Assembly (NCBI GenBank): GCA_034670405.1 | Contig: JAXDDX010000014.1 | Span: forward strand, 1,810,501 to 1,874,500 | Direction of reading: 5' to 3' | DNA: 64,000 nt | DNA from: Hoplostethus atlanticus | Lineage: Eukaryota; Chordata; Actinopteri; Trachichthyiformes; Trachichthyidae | The notes under the pieces: generated by a model | Seen by the model: the letters and a program-made list of their open reading frames with translations, nothing else | What the model was told of the DNA's origin: nothing | Databases searched by the model: none | Shown: in pieces, positions 1 through 11,619 of the stretch | How the letters are laid out: every line of letters begins with the position of its first letter | How positions within the stretch are numbered: position 1 is the stretch's first letter | Program-made: the position numbers and the translations under genes

Positions 1-690
1 AGGGCACATATATGTGCTTCTGATCATTAAAGAACACATTCCTTGATGACTGAGAATGAAAGTAGATTTCTTAAGTGAGGTGTTGTCAGCTAATTTTTCT
101 TTTTTTGGTGCAATGGAAGCTAGCGTGTCCACCTGAGGGGAAATATGGAGGAGAATAATTTGGATTGGGGGTTGGGGTGTTAAGGGAGAGACAGACTGGG
201 CATAGTTCCATTGCTTTGGCAGCCTGCAGGGGGTAGGGATTATTTTTTCCTGCCAACAGCGATACGGGTTGATTTCAGAGGCCTTTGATGAATCGAAAAC
301 TTACCCAATGATATGTGACAACATTTTGGCATTCGTGCAGATGGATTCTTAAGTCTAACAATTCTAACCTTCCCCTCACACCACCTTCCCACCCAAAAGC
401 ACACACAAACACACACACACACCTTCACATCTTTTGCTTTTGTATTTTCAGTCGAAAATAAAGGTATTTATAATTAGTAGTGAGTCAGGAGGAATTAGAT
501 TGTTCATTAGAGAGGGAGATAGAACAGCTGATTTTGTCCACGTTATGCTCAGAGAGACAACATGGCGTGGTGTGGCACTATGGTGTAAAGCCACTGAAGT
601 ATGCAATCATAATTAGACAGTTTTTGATGGGAAATATATGTGTTGTTTAAACACAGTCAATTTGTAATGGTATTACCTGATTGCCATAGG
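1..690. other. No gene recognised
   Basis: AT-rich non-coding DNA with a short (CA)n at about 403-422. Short open frames here have no recognisable product. It probably lies in a diaph3 intron or upstream of the exons visible here. Confidence 0.5.
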
Positions 691-1237
691 TACACTATAT
701 GGCCAAAAGTCAGTGGACTTATTGAGTTCAGGTGTTTCAGCCACCCTGTTTTTCAGGGTTTGGGCTTGGCCCCTTAGTTCCAGTGAAGGGTAATCTTAAT
801 GCTACACATACTTTGTGGCAACAGTTTGGGGAAGGCCCTTTGCTGTTCCAGCATGACTGTGCCCCTGTGCACAAAGCGAGGTCCATAAAGACATGGTTAG
901 ACGAGTTTGGTGTGGAGGAACTCGATTGGCCTGCACAGAGCCCTGACCTCAACCCCATTGAACCTTTGGGAGGAATTAGAACGCCGATTGCGAGCCAGGC
1001 CTTCTCGTCCAACATCACTGCCTGACCTCACAAATGCTCTTTTGGCTGAATGGGCACAAATTCCCACAGACACACTCCAAAAGCTTGTGGAAAGCCTTCC
1101 CAGAAGAGTGACGGCTGTTATAGCCACAAAGGGGGGTCCAACTCCATATTAATGTCCATGGTTTTAGAATGAGATGTCCAGCAAGCTCATATAGGTGTGA
1201 TGGTCAGGTGTCCACTGACTTTTGGCCATATAGTGTA
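691..1237 (+). mobile_element. Internally deleted Tc1-like element with broken transposase
   Basis: Perfect 28-base terminal inverted repeats begin TACACTATATGGCCAAAAGT, at 691-718 and 1,210-1,237, with TA at the outer ends as expected for Tc1/mariner. The interior encodes the C-terminal half of a DD34E transposase. FQHDCAPVHKA holds the second Asp and, 34 residues on, NPIE holds the Glu. A +1 frameshift near 965 moves the reading to a second frame that continues WEELERRLRARPSRP and VESLPRRVTAVIATKGG. The N-terminal DNA-binding region and first Asp are missing, so it cannot encode a working enzyme. Confidence 0.88.
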
Positions 1238-1915
1238 TGTGGGTTTGGAGGCCGAGACGGGTGGGATAGGGCTGGCGTTTTAATCAAGTTAGTGATTTAT
1301 CCCTTTAAACGTCTAATCAATTTGTAGTGTATATGTGACATTTACTTATTTCACATGATTTCCTTTTTGCATGCTATTAAGGACGGTGCAACACTGCAGA
1401 GTGAGAGATGATTGCTGCCATAGGTAATTGTTGCATTGATTCAGTTTTTAATTGAGCCAACATGAAAAGATTATGGTTTCTGGTTTTTGGAACAGAGATT
1501 GAATCAAACAAAATAGCCTAATATCAACAAACACTCCTCGTTTTGGCTTTCATTTAACTTTCTTGGGTCAGATTCATGTCCCGTTTGGAAATGTGTTATT
1601 TAGGAAATGTGTTATTTTAGCATAACATATTTGGAGGTTTGGGAACTAATTAAAAGACTTGGCTTACTATCAAATTCAAATAGAACAGGGGAATAAGCAA
1701 TTGGCTTTATCCATAACCGTGGGCTTGCTTGAGGATGTTTGGCTGGCAGCTTTGATCCAAAAGCTTGGAGAAAAGAGGTGGTCAGAAGAACCATGTTGTC
1801 ATGTTTACTTCAAATGTCAGCCTAATTTAAACTCTCACTTCTGAGGGGTGTCTTTTACATCTTTGAAAATCAGGCTAACGAAGCACTATTATTGAACTTT
1901 ACCATGTTAATAATG
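1238..1915. other. Intronic, nothing recognised
   Basis: AT-rich DNA without recognisable gene or repeat. Both strands show only short unsupported open frames. Confidence 0.5.
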
Positions 1916-1924
1916 GGGAGATTT

Positions 1925-2180
1925 TAGATGTACAAAATAATAGAAATGGAGGGCCACTTTCAGAACAGCTACAGTCCTCCTTGGAATGCTGTCATAATGT
2001 CCTGAACTGTGTGTAGTGGAATATTGGACCATTTTTCAAGAAGGAACATCTCTAGTTCTTTGACGGATGAAGGAGGTGGAAATCTGCTTTGCCGTCTACA
2101 CTCCATACCTTACCATTAGGGTTCAATGATGTTTAGATCTGCTGATTGGGGAGGCAATGTAAAGCATATGACTTCTTCCT
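1925..2180 (-). mobile_element. Tc1-like transposase C-terminal remnant
   Basis: The reverse strand can be read as a Tc1-type transposase tail, with FLLEKWSNIPLHTVQDIM and preceding fragments resembling NIIEP, interrupted by stops. No terminal repeats were located. It directly precedes a hAT-like repeat. Confidence 0.55.
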
Positions 2181-2226
2181 GATGTTCATGCACTCTTGGA
2201 TTTGTTAACAGTGTATACATTACCAT

Positions 2227-2530
2227 TAGGGCTGCACAATGTATCGTTTTATCGTCATCGTGATATGAACTTGTGCGATATACATATCACAAAAGACTGT
2301 GATATCTACTTTGAATATGCTTATAATATATTTACTAACGTGCGCATATGTTCTCTGTCGCGCCAGAGACTAATCTCGCTGGCGTTCACTCATGCCTTTT
2401 TTTTCTCATCTGCTTGTATGAGGTAGACCAGTAGCGTTGAACTCAATCCAACAGAGCCTCCCGTTGTCAAAACGAAAGTGAAACTTATTACAATTTGCAC
2501 CAAACTCGCATGTGTTAGTATTAACCTGTC
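2227..2530 (+). mobile_element. hAT-like MITE, truncated copy
   Basis: It begins TAGGGCTGCACAATGTATCG. Its interior, including CAACAGAGCCTCCCGTTGTC and CAAACTCGC, matches the reverse complement of the element at 43,963-44,400. The far terminus is missing. It belongs to a hAT-type family whose ends read TAGGGCTGC. Confidence 0.75.
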
Positions 2531-2694
2531 CAGAAAAAAGGGTGAAATCCACCTGAGACCACTTACTGTTGTCCATTACTCTGGGACCTCAATTTTTGTG
2601 CTCCTTACACCAGGTTGTGTGTCTTTGTGTGTTGGCTTGGATACAAGTGATTTACCAGCCATAAAACTACGAAACATCTTTCCTTGCTTATGAA

Positions 2695-2970
2695 ATAGTC
2701 CAGAAGTTTTTTTCAGTCCTAGCCTGGTATGCAAACTGCAGGGGGTCCAGAGAGGCTGCTGCTAGGGTCTTGAGGTGCTGCAGGACCTGTTTATACCTCC
2801 TCACTCTCTCCCTCGCTCTCCCCTTCACCTTCCCTCCGGCTCTGATCCCTCGTCTATGCCTCCGCAACTCAATTGGAATGTCCGCCGGTCTGAGTCCAGC
2901 CTGGCTGCGGAGCACCATCAACTGATTGCTTGTGTAGATGCACATTGCTGCGGCTACAAAGTTTAAACTA
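2695..2970 (-). mobile_element. Non-LTR retrotransposon fragments
   Basis: One reverse-strand frame contains LRSQAGLRPADIPIEL followed by RRHRRGIRAG, typical of the region upstream of the LINE endonuclease in fish. It then contains SLDPLQFAYQ, typical of the LINE reverse transcriptase. Normally hundreds of residues separate these, so this is a rearranged or internally deleted remnant. Confidence 0.55.
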
Positions 2971-3600
2971 GAGAGACTACGGAAGACTGAAATACTAAAG
3001 ATAAATACTAAAGAACTAAAAATAAAACTACATAAACTAAAAATAACTGAAAATAATTAAAGTAGAGAGAGCTTCTGCCTGCCTCTTCTGGCGTGGGAAG
3101 TCTATCAAATAAATGATCAATCATGTAAATGATGAAAGAAAAGAGTTCTTGGTAGTGGACTCAGACTTTTTGATCCCACTGTATATGCAGTATATCAAAT
3201 TGTACACAGTATGACATAGTGCAGCCATTATGAAAATGTTTACATGCACCGAGCTATTAGCGGTTAAGGTCTTCGGGTTTGGGTTAAGCTGTTCACATGT
3301 GCCTTTGATACCATGTGATTGAGTACCCCCATTTACACAAATAAACCAATAAACAGTAAAAGTAAGTACTACTGACCAAAATATTTTTTTGGCCCTGAAA
3401 TGTAACCATAATGCTGTGGTTGCACAGATGGTGCAAACCAAAAGTGAGGGAGTACGATGTTTACATGCCACAGTAACCCGTTTAATATGTGAATTTACAG
3501 TAGAAGTACATGATGTGCAAAAATGCATTGAATAAACTATGACCAAGTAATCCTTTTGAAATAAATCTACAGAAGTCTATACATACTGTATGTACAGAGA

Positions 3601-3661
3601 AGGACATTAATGATAGAAAAAAAGGAGCTGTTCGTATTATGCACCACTTTAATGCAACCAA
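3601..3661 (-). repeat. Member of a 60-base inverted repeat pair
   Basis: This sequence, with AAAGGAGCTGTTCGTATTAT, is the near-perfect reverse complement of 8,224-8,283. The similarity stops on both sides. No named family recognised. Confidence 0.85.
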
Positions 3662-4383
3662 CTTTGTGGTGCTTTGTAAAAAAACTGCTACTTATTATAT
3701 TTATTTGCTTTACGAATCTTGATAGTACATATGGTTATGATTTGGATATGTACATTGCTAGCTATCCTCTTAACAAAAGCTAACAATAATAATTAATATT
3801 ATAGTAATAGTAATTAGTAATACATTTTGGCAAAATGGAGCAACATAATTTTCCTAGTTACCCTGCAACACATGCATCTAATTTTGATGTAACTGTTGGA
3901 GATAATCATATAGTACATCACTTTCTGAGATTAAGTGTTAGAAAAGCGCAGAAATTAGATAATTTTAATGGTGTAAATTGGGGGGGGGGGAGTATTTCTG
4001 AAGCCAAGAAAACCACCCTTCCACCCACCACCTATCTATCTGTGTCACTGTCACATGCACACACACACAAACCATGCTTCAGTTGAAACACACACACACT
4101 CACCTTGTTATGGGAACAGCTGGTCTACACACGCTTTTGCACGTTATGGGCATTTTTCATTTCCCCTTGCTACAAAAACAAAAGCAATTTGTTTCCCTCC
4201 ATTGCCTTACTGGATAAACATATTGGAAAAAAATCCTGTACAAATCACACAAAATCAATCTCCTCATTAATGAGCAAAGTCTGCAAAGGCAACTGCAAAT
4301 CAAAAACGGCTGAAAATTAATTTCTCAACCAGTCATACTTACATTAAATGCCACCAATATGCTATACACTCCATTGACGCCTA
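3662..4383. other. Intronic, simple repeats only
   Basis: AT-rich DNA with a G-run at 3,980-3,990 and short (CA)n at about 4,055-4,102. No gene recognised. Confidence 0.5.
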
Positions 4384-6730
4384 CAGTTGTGGTCAAAAGT
4401 TTACATACACTTGTAAAGAACATGTATATCATGGCAGTCTTGAGTTTCCAATGATTTTTACAACTCTTATTTTTCTGTGATGGAATGATTGGAGCACATA
4501 CTTCTTTGTCACAAAAAACACTACATGAATTTTGGTTCTTTTATGAATTTATTATGGGTCTTCTGAAAATGTGACCAAATCTAAATTAGGCGCTTTTGGT
4601 AACCATCCACAAGCTTCTGGTTGAATCTTTGACCACTCCTCTTGACAGAGGATAATTTTTTGGCTTTCTGACACGGACTTGTTTCTTCAGCACAGTCCAC
4701 ATGTTCTCGGTGGGGTTTAAGTCAGGACTTTGGGAAGGCCATTCTAAAACCTTAACTTAACCTGATTTAGCCATTCCTTTACCACTTTTGATGTGTTTGG
4801 GGTCATTGTCCTGTTGGAACACCCAACTGTGTCCAAGACCCAACCTTCTGGCTGATGATTTTAGGTTTTCCTGAAGAATTTGGAGGTAATCCTCCTCCTT
4901 CATTATTCTATTTACTTTCTGTAAAGCACCAGTTCCACTGGCAGCAAAACAGCCTCAGAGCATAATACTACCACCACCATGCTTGACGGTAGGTATGGTG
5001 TTCTTGGGGTTAAAGGCCTCACCTTCTCCAAACATATTTCTGGTCATTGTGGCCAAATAGCTCAATTTTTGTTTCATCTGACCACATAACTTTCCTCCAG
5101 AAGGCCTTTTCTTTGTCCATGTGATCAGCAGCAAACTTGAGTCGAGCCTTAAGGTGCCGCTTCTGGAGCAAGGGCTTCCTTCTTGCATGGCAGCCTCTCA
5201 GGCGATGTAAAACGTGGTGTTTGGTTGACTCTTGACCATGCCGACCAATTGTCTCTCAGCAGCAGGTGATAGCTTGCGTTTTCTTCCTGATTGTGGCAGT
5301 GACACAACTGTGCCATGCACTTAATACTTACAAATGGGGATGTCCCGATCAAGTTTTTTTGCCCCCAATCCCGATCCGAATATTGAGTATCTGCCGATAC
5401 AGAGTCCCAATCCGATACTTGTATTTTCCTAGATAATACAGTTGCACAGTGCACACTTCAAGTACATTAAAGTTATTAAAATCAATCCAATGTATATGCT
5501 TGACAATTGAATAGCTCTGCAATGCATTAAAAAAAATTGCCTGCACCCAAGTTGTTCCTTAATGTTGTAAAGCCTAGCAGTCGTATCTGATAAAAGACCT
5601 CGTAGGTGGTCACGAACCTTGTTGTAAAGCTCTGGTAGGGGAACGTCTGAAATGTAGTGTCGAGAGGGTAGGGCGTACCGTGGCTCCAAATACTCCAAAA
5701 GACGGCGAAAACCTGTGTTCTCTACCACAGCGATGGGTTGGTCATCCAAAGCGATGAATTCAATTACCTGCTCTGTAATCTTTTTGGCCTTGTCGCTGTC
5801 TCAAGGAAATTTCTCTCTCCTTTTAAAAGTATCCTCCAGTGTGTTTTGCTTCGGTGCAGCCTTTGCCTGAGTTACCTGAGTAAATTCACTGTATTCTGTT
5901 GAGTGTTTATTTTTTAGGTGCTGTATCAAATTGGTAGTATTGAACGCAGCTCTGTTACTACCGCCTCGCGAAATGCTCGCATTGCAGACATTACAAGTGA
6001 CTGTTGCACTGCTTTCGTTTTCCAATTTAAAATATTTCCACAAATATTTTTAGCTGCGTCCTGCTACAAATTGTGCTCTCCGTTTACGACACGTGACGTA
6101 AAACAAAGGATCGGGCTTAGGTTTGTGCTCAATAAAGACGATACTGATCAGTTAAAAAATGCCTTGATCGGCCCCCGTACCGATCTCGGGACATCCAGGA
6201 CATCCCTACTTACAAACAATTGTTTGCACAGTTGATTTTGGGACCGGTAGCTGCTTTGATATGGCTCCAAGTGACTTTCCTGACTTGTTCAAGTCAATGA
6301 TCTGCTTCTTCAGATCCGTGCTGAGCTCCGTAGACTTTCCCATTGTTTGTGGCTGAGTCTAATGAGTGTATCAAACGGGCTCAGAGAAGTCACCAGCTGT
6401 AGTCAATCGTAATCACTCACAAGAAGTTAAGAGGCCATGACACAAAGCAAATTTGATTGACACAACTTTCTACATCACCAAAACTGATAATTCAAGTTGC
6501 TGTATCTATATTTTTTACCCAGCAGATTTTGTCATATTTCCAGAAGACCTATAATAAATTTATGAAAGAACCAAAATTCATTAATGTTTTTTGTGACAAA
6601 GAAGTATGTGCTCCAATCATTCCAACACAGGAAAATAAGAGTTGTAAAATTTGTAGAAATCATTGGAAACTCAAGACTGCCATGATATACATGTTCTTTA
6701 CAAGTGTATGTAAACTTTTGACCACAACTG
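4384..6730 (-). mobile_element. Dead Tc1-like transposon with long terminal inverted repeats
   Basis: The termini read CAGTTGTGGTCAAAAGTTTA inward from both ends and are flanked by TA. The inverted repeats extend about 190 bases (about 4,384-4,575 and 6,540-6,730), as in long-repeat fish Tc1 elements. The reverse strand carries the transposase. Translation begins near 6,342 with MGKSTELSTDLKKQ (helix-turn-helix region). After an inserted hAT element it resumes with LSPAAERQLVG-like and KHGGGSIML segments and ends with a [14 protein letters not shown] stretch near 4,730. Stops and frameshifts are frequent, for example TGA right after KHGGGSIML. Confidence 0.88.
5335..6208 (-). mobile_element. 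hAT element nested in the Tc1-like transposon, BED-finger remnant
   Basis: It is flanked by a perfect 8-base duplication, CTTACAAA (5,327-5,334 and 6,209-6,216), the length typical of hAT. The termini are short inverted repeats reading TRGGGATGTCC. On the reverse strand the right part encodes MWKYFKLENESSATVTCNVC, then a Cys-Cys/His-His spacing ending LIQHLKNKH: a BED zinc finger. The left part encodes PGFRRLLEYLEPRY-like residues (seen as TGFRRLLEYLEPRY), typical of hAT transposases. At 874 bp it is far shorter than an autonomous copy. Confidence 0.9.
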
Positions 6731-6732
6731 TA

Positions 6733-7585
6733 TGTGATAAAGCCATAGTCAATTATGAGAGACAATACTGTATTGCTATTACTGATTAACATTGTGTTCG
6801 GGAAACAAGGAATGGGCCTTGAAATGTTATTTGATGGTACAGTCTGGAAATATAAAGATTGTGTGGCAAGCATAATGGGTCATGTGTTCTGCAACATATT
6901 GAAGCATATTAATGTCCAGGTGGTGTTCTGTCTGAAGCAATTCTGGTAACAGTGTGTGTCCCACTCCAATACTAAATGTTTGCTTCACATCTACTTTTAC
7001 AGATTAAGGAGCTACTGATTTGCATGTCAGTCTCTGAAATGTCCAGTGTCTCTTCTGACCAACAGTGAAACAAGTTTTTTTTCCCTTAATTAAATTCACA
7101 TTGATCTATCCAATTTTTGTATAGATATGTCTGATGTAGAGTTTTCACTGATTTTAACTGCCAAAAAATGCATCCAATCCAACTCCATCAGAATCCTGTG
7201 AATCTAAGCAATTTGGGACTATGTAGGAAAATCCGACCCCAGCATAAATCATCTTTACTAAAATGATCTGTAATTTTGTGAAATTATTAATTGCATAATT
7301 CATTATGCAGCAACTTGCTGAGTCTGACTTGGATTTGCCTGACCTGAGGCATGTGCAAAATAAAAACTACACCTAGTTGTTTGTGTTGCATTTAAACAAG
7401 ATATTTACCGTTTTAAGAGGATCAGGGGTTGCATGATTTTATCCAGTGTGTGTGTGTGTATGTACAAGTTTGTCTTAGCCATATTGGGCACATGTACATA
7501 TGTTATTTAGCTTATGTATTTATGTTTATGTCTAAAGCAAACATTTAAATACTAAGACATGATTTGTTCTTCCTCTGTCTTCCAG
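6733..7585. other. Intron before the first visible diaph3 exon
   Basis: AT-rich non-coding DNA with a small (TG)n near 7,449-7,459 and a CT-rich acceptor tract before 7,585. No other feature seen. Confidence 0.6.
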
Positions 7586-7716
7586 GGTAGCTTGAGAAGC
7601 AGCCATCAGATCTCTCCTCAGGAGTTCCTGGGAGAGCTGAAGTCAGGGGTGATGGAAGAACGCCTGTTTGCCTGTCTAGACTCGCTACGAGTCTCCCTCA
7701 CCAGCAACCCTGTCAG
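7586..7716 (+). CDS. diaph3: diaph3 exon: end of GTPase-binding region, start of FH3/DID
   Basis: First recognisable exon of a diaphanous-related formin, a Rho-regulated actin nucleator and elongator held inactive by DID-DAD contact. It reads 43 codons plus 2 bases, with a CAG acceptor at 7583-7585 and a GT donor at 7717. The peptide contains ISPQEFLGELKSG and ends LRVSLTSNPV, the strongly conserved start of the DID. The split codon AG|T joins to the next exon as Ser, giving NPVSWVQSFGHEGLG, so the exon pair is secure. Across the gene, the wording [16 protein letters not shown] and IRPQEM points to DIAPH3. Parts of the DID (KAFMNNK, AICIVGEEN) look more like DIAPH2, so the paralogue call is strong but not certain. 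Upstream exons were not found in bases 1-7585. Confidence 0.93.
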
Positions 7717-9982
7717 GTACAGCACACGAGAATGAAAATGGCCTTTCTCTCTAATCTAGTTTAAGTGCCCTTACAATTGTCTATTTACTTGTTTTTTTTT
7801 ATACATGTCCTTGTCCTGATCACCTTCAAGGCCTGCTCTTGTGTGCCTAGCCATCAATCTGGCTCACCCTTTGGGCTGTGCTCTTTCATCAATGATGTGA
7901 TATTCCAGAGGCCTCTCCCTCACTAGCCCTCCCGCATGGTACCTTAGACCAAGAGCAACAGCAGCCTGCTGAGATTCATTAATATGTATTGCATCCACAG
8001 CTATATGTGGGGTTTTCTCTTGCCTGCCTTTTAATTGTTTGATCCCTGCGTCCCTGCTGTCTGTATTGCAAAGATGACACAGAAGTCAACAGGAGGGGGC
8101 CCGGTCCCCCATCCTCTGTTTGCAGTTACCTTAATTTAACTCTTTTTTATTTTTTTATTCAAGTCACATAGAAAGATAGAGAGAGCTGCAGGGCAACAGA
8201 GGGAGGAAGATGAAATTGACAAGTTGGTTGCATTAAAGTGGTGCATAATATGAACAGCTCCTTTTTTCTATCATTCACGTCCTTGTCAAGTCCTTGATGT
8301 TATTTCAGATTCTGCAAATCTTTTCTCAAACCAATTTGTTTTTTTCCCCCATGTGGACACATGCTGCCTATGTCATTTACATAAGTAGTTGTCTTGTGTA
8401 GCTGTGTTACTTCACAACATCCATCAGTTTGTTCTGTCATAGTTTTCTTTTTTATATTTTTTTTGCTGTTGCAATTAGTAATGTATCATCTGTGTTTTGG
8501 TTGATACATGGTTGATTCAGTGAGAATGGATAAGCAATTATCAGACACTGGGAAGTGGTTTCTTTCATTGGTGTTTCATTTGTATCATTGACCTTGAGAA
8601 GAGCTTTGTGTCATTGTGCATGTCTTTGCTCACTTTGTAATTTATTATGTCTCTTTCACTCCTATATCCAGGAGTTGAGAATTCCATTTTTACGTTGTGG
8701 TTTCATGTTCATATTTCATCCAATCAATATGAACATGTATGCATCTTGCTGTGTTGTCAATTCATAAATGCAAGAGGAAGAGAATACTATTTTCAGTTCA
8801 TGTGCAGACTTTATTGGCATAATTCATAAAATGTTGTTGCTGCTATAGGAGTGGGTGGTAGGGTGCTTTAGGATTGCGGTGGATGGAAAAATGTTTTATA
8901 TTTCCTGGCTCGTACAAATTTACCAACCTTTATTGCATTACTCACTGTTTGATTGAGAGGCTGACTCCTCTCTTTGATTGCCTACTTCTGCTTGTTGTTC
9001 TCATAGAAAATTACCCATTTCTTGTTCTTAAACATAATCTGGTTACTATGACAATGATGTTCTGTCAGACAAACTTTAAAACTTACTTTAACTTTAGAAC
9101 TTACTATTCACATTCATTTCAAATGGGCATGCTGCTGAAATTTTGAGGTCCCTTGAGATATCAGTGTTGCAAATCTCCTGCCTCAAAAATGTTATTTCAG
9201 TACAGTTATGTTTGTGTGGTAGAAGGCGAGAATCAATATACTATTATATATATGTATATGGTGTTTCTGCAAGATTCAGTTTGATTTTAGAAAATGTGTG
9301 TATTAACTATAGTTTATTAAGTTTTCAGTGGTATACAATGTGAAAATGACATTGTGTGTGGTGAACAATAGGACAATTACTAACTTACTTGATTTGTATA
9401 ATATTTTAGGAAACAGGACTGAACAGAACTGAAGCGAACAGAACCTTGGTTGTTGAATTGTTGAAGTAGTCTCAGATAAAGTGTTGTCAGATGATGAGGA
9501 TGAAGTATGATCATTTTGGGGACCATTTTGCATGTTTGCATCTGCATTTTCACATGAACGGAAACACTCATAGTTTAACTGCAATTTGAATCGTTTCGGT
9601 AGAATTTGTGAAAAGCTAATTTTTTTTTTTTACCCCAGTGCAGAATAAATCATGTAGGCCTCATTACTGGGCAGGGGTAGTGTCTGGGCCAGAGGGACTG
9701 CATTTAGGTTTAATTTAACAGCAAGTCAAGAACCTGGGATGTCCTCTACTCTTTCATATAGTCCATTTGTACCCAGCACCCTGCTATATTCTAAACTGGG
9801 AAAGAAATATACAGTACATTGATACACTAAACTTCCTTAGTGTTTAGCTCGTATTTTAGAATGTTCTGTCAAATGTTGCTTGTTATTACTGCAGATGGAA
9901 TCATGGAAGGATTGAGGGAGGAATGCAGAGCAGACCAAGAACAGAATAGAAAACCACTGAAGCTTTGCAGTGTATATATATA
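7717..9982. other. Start of the 23-kb diaph3 intron
   Basis: Apart from the inverted repeat at 8,224 there is no recognisable gene or element. AT-rich sequence with T-runs. Confidence 0.5.
8224..8283 (+). repeat. Partner of the inverted repeat at 3,601
   Basis: TTGGTTGCATTAAAGTGGTG and what follows matches the reverse complement of 3,601-3,661 with a few substitutions. The two copies sit 4.6 kb apart on either side of the first visible exon. Confidence 0.85.
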
Positions 9983-10671
9983 CACACCGATCAGCCATAA
10001 CATTAAAACCACCTTCCTAATATAGGTCCCCCTCGTGCCGCCAAAACAGCTATGACCTGTCGAGGCATGGACTCCACAAGACCTCTGAAGGTGTCCTGTG
10101 GTATCTGGCACCAAGACGTTAGCAGCAGATCCTTTAAGTCCTGTAAGTTGCGAGGTGGGGCCTCCATGGATTGGACTTGTTTTTCCAGCACATCCCACAG
10201 ATCGGATTGAGATCAGGGGAATTTGGAGGCCAAGTCAACACCTTTGTCATGTTCCTCAAACCATTCCTGAACAATTTTTACAGTGTGGCAGGGCGCATTA
10301 CCCTGCTGAAAGAGGCCACTGCCATCATACACACACGCACCCGGCCATCCACATGATGTAAAAGAAAACGAGATTCATCAGACCAGGCCACCTTCTTCCA
10401 TTGCTCCATGATCCAGTTCTGATGCTCACGTGCTCATTGTAGGCGCTTTCGTTGGTGGACAGGGGTCAGCATGGGCACTCTGGCCCTTGTCAAAGTCGCT
10501 CAGATCCTTACGCTTGCCCATTTTTCCTGCTTCCAACACATCAACTTCAAGAACTGCCTGTTCACTTGCATCCCAATATATCCCACCCCTTGACAGGTGC
10601 CATTGTAACGGGATAATCAATGTTATTCACTTCACCTGTCAGTGGTTTTAATGTTGTGGCTGATCGGTGTG
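9983..10671 (-). mobile_element. Internally deleted Tc1-like element
   Basis: Terminal inverted repeats CACCGATCAGCCATAACATT lie at both ends, embedded in (TA)n/(TG)n. The reverse strand reads an N-terminal MGKRKDLSDFDKGQ. It then jumps to a mid-protein AWSDESRF (first catalytic Asp), QQGNAPCH (where Asp is expected in place of Gly) and a C-terminal VESMPRQVIAVLAARGGP. The copy is about 690 bp, is frameshifted and lacks about half of the gene. Confidence 0.87.
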
Positions 10672-10750
10672 TGTATATATATATATATAGCTGTGTGTAT
10701 ATATATATATGTGTGTATATATAGCAGGCAGTGTATATATACACTGCCTG
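10672..10750. repeat. TA/TG-rich microsatellite and 26-base palindrome
   Basis: Alternating (TA)n/(TG)n ends in a perfect 26-base palindrome at 10,725-10,750 built from CAGGCAGTGTATA and its complement. It lies between two Tc1-like elements. Confidence 0.85.
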
Positions 10751-11121
10751 TGCCTCCAAACAGCGGTCAGTCTGGAACTCAATATATAAAGCATGCAGAC
10801 ATGGTGAAGTGGTTTAGTTTTTTGTCGACCAAACATTAGAATGGGCAAAGATGCGTGATACTGGTGGTGGTTCCAGCATTGCAGAAACTGTTGCCCTCCT
10901 GGGATTCTGTGGCCAAAAACACCTTAATGAGAGAGGTCAGAGGTGAATGGGCAGACTTGTTCAAGCTAACAGACAGGCCACAAATGCTCAAATATAAGCT
11001 CTTTACAAAAGTGGTGTGAAGAAGGGCACCTTGTTGAATCCATGCTGCAAAGAATTCAGGCTATTCTGGAGGCAAAAAGTGTGTCCTACCCGGTACTACT
11101 AATAAAGTTGCTGTGAGTGTA
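10751..11121 (+). mobile_element. Second internally deleted Tc1-like element
   Basis: Forward reading gives MGKMRDTGGGSSIAETVALL (N-terminal part), then joins directly to a C-terminal QRIQAILEAK-like segment (seen as RIQAILEAKSVSYPVL in a shifted frame). It ends AATAAAGTTGCTGTGAGTGT, close to the end of a common fish Tc1 family. The catalytic core is missing. The left end is not clearly defined. Confidence 0.7.
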
Positions 11122-11619
11122 TATATAGACTGTTTTTATGGATAGTTTTACTGGTTGTATTGACCTTTACAAAGTTATTTCCACTGGAACTGAAGTCTTC
11201 TATAAAATCAGCAATCTGCGGTCATTACAGCCAAACCTCAATAACACTCCTATCACAATGCAGCTACCACACATAAAAAGACTAAATATTTTCAGGGTTT
11301 TCCCCTTCCTGTACAAGAGCTAAACTAGCAGCTACTTTGTGCATAGGGCCCGGTCAGAAATACATAAGGTTATTGCCCCAATTAGCTCAAGTTTCAGCCT
11401 CATCGTTATATTTCAAACTGTCTCTAACACTGTATATCTCTGAGACATATTCAGTATAACCCCAGATGCCAACACAAGTTGCCTTATTAAGCCTCCACTT
11501 GACACTGACTTTTGTATGGAAAACAGCCTTGTTATCATTGTAGCTACTTTGCTTCCCCATTACATGGGCCACATTTGACAATGTGTCAGCTTTTCTTAGT
11601 TTAAAATAAGCAACTTCCA

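Noticed and set aside
3121..3546. 141-codon open frame on the minus strand
   Set aside because: No recognisable domain and irregular composition. It lies in non-coding DNA next to repeats.
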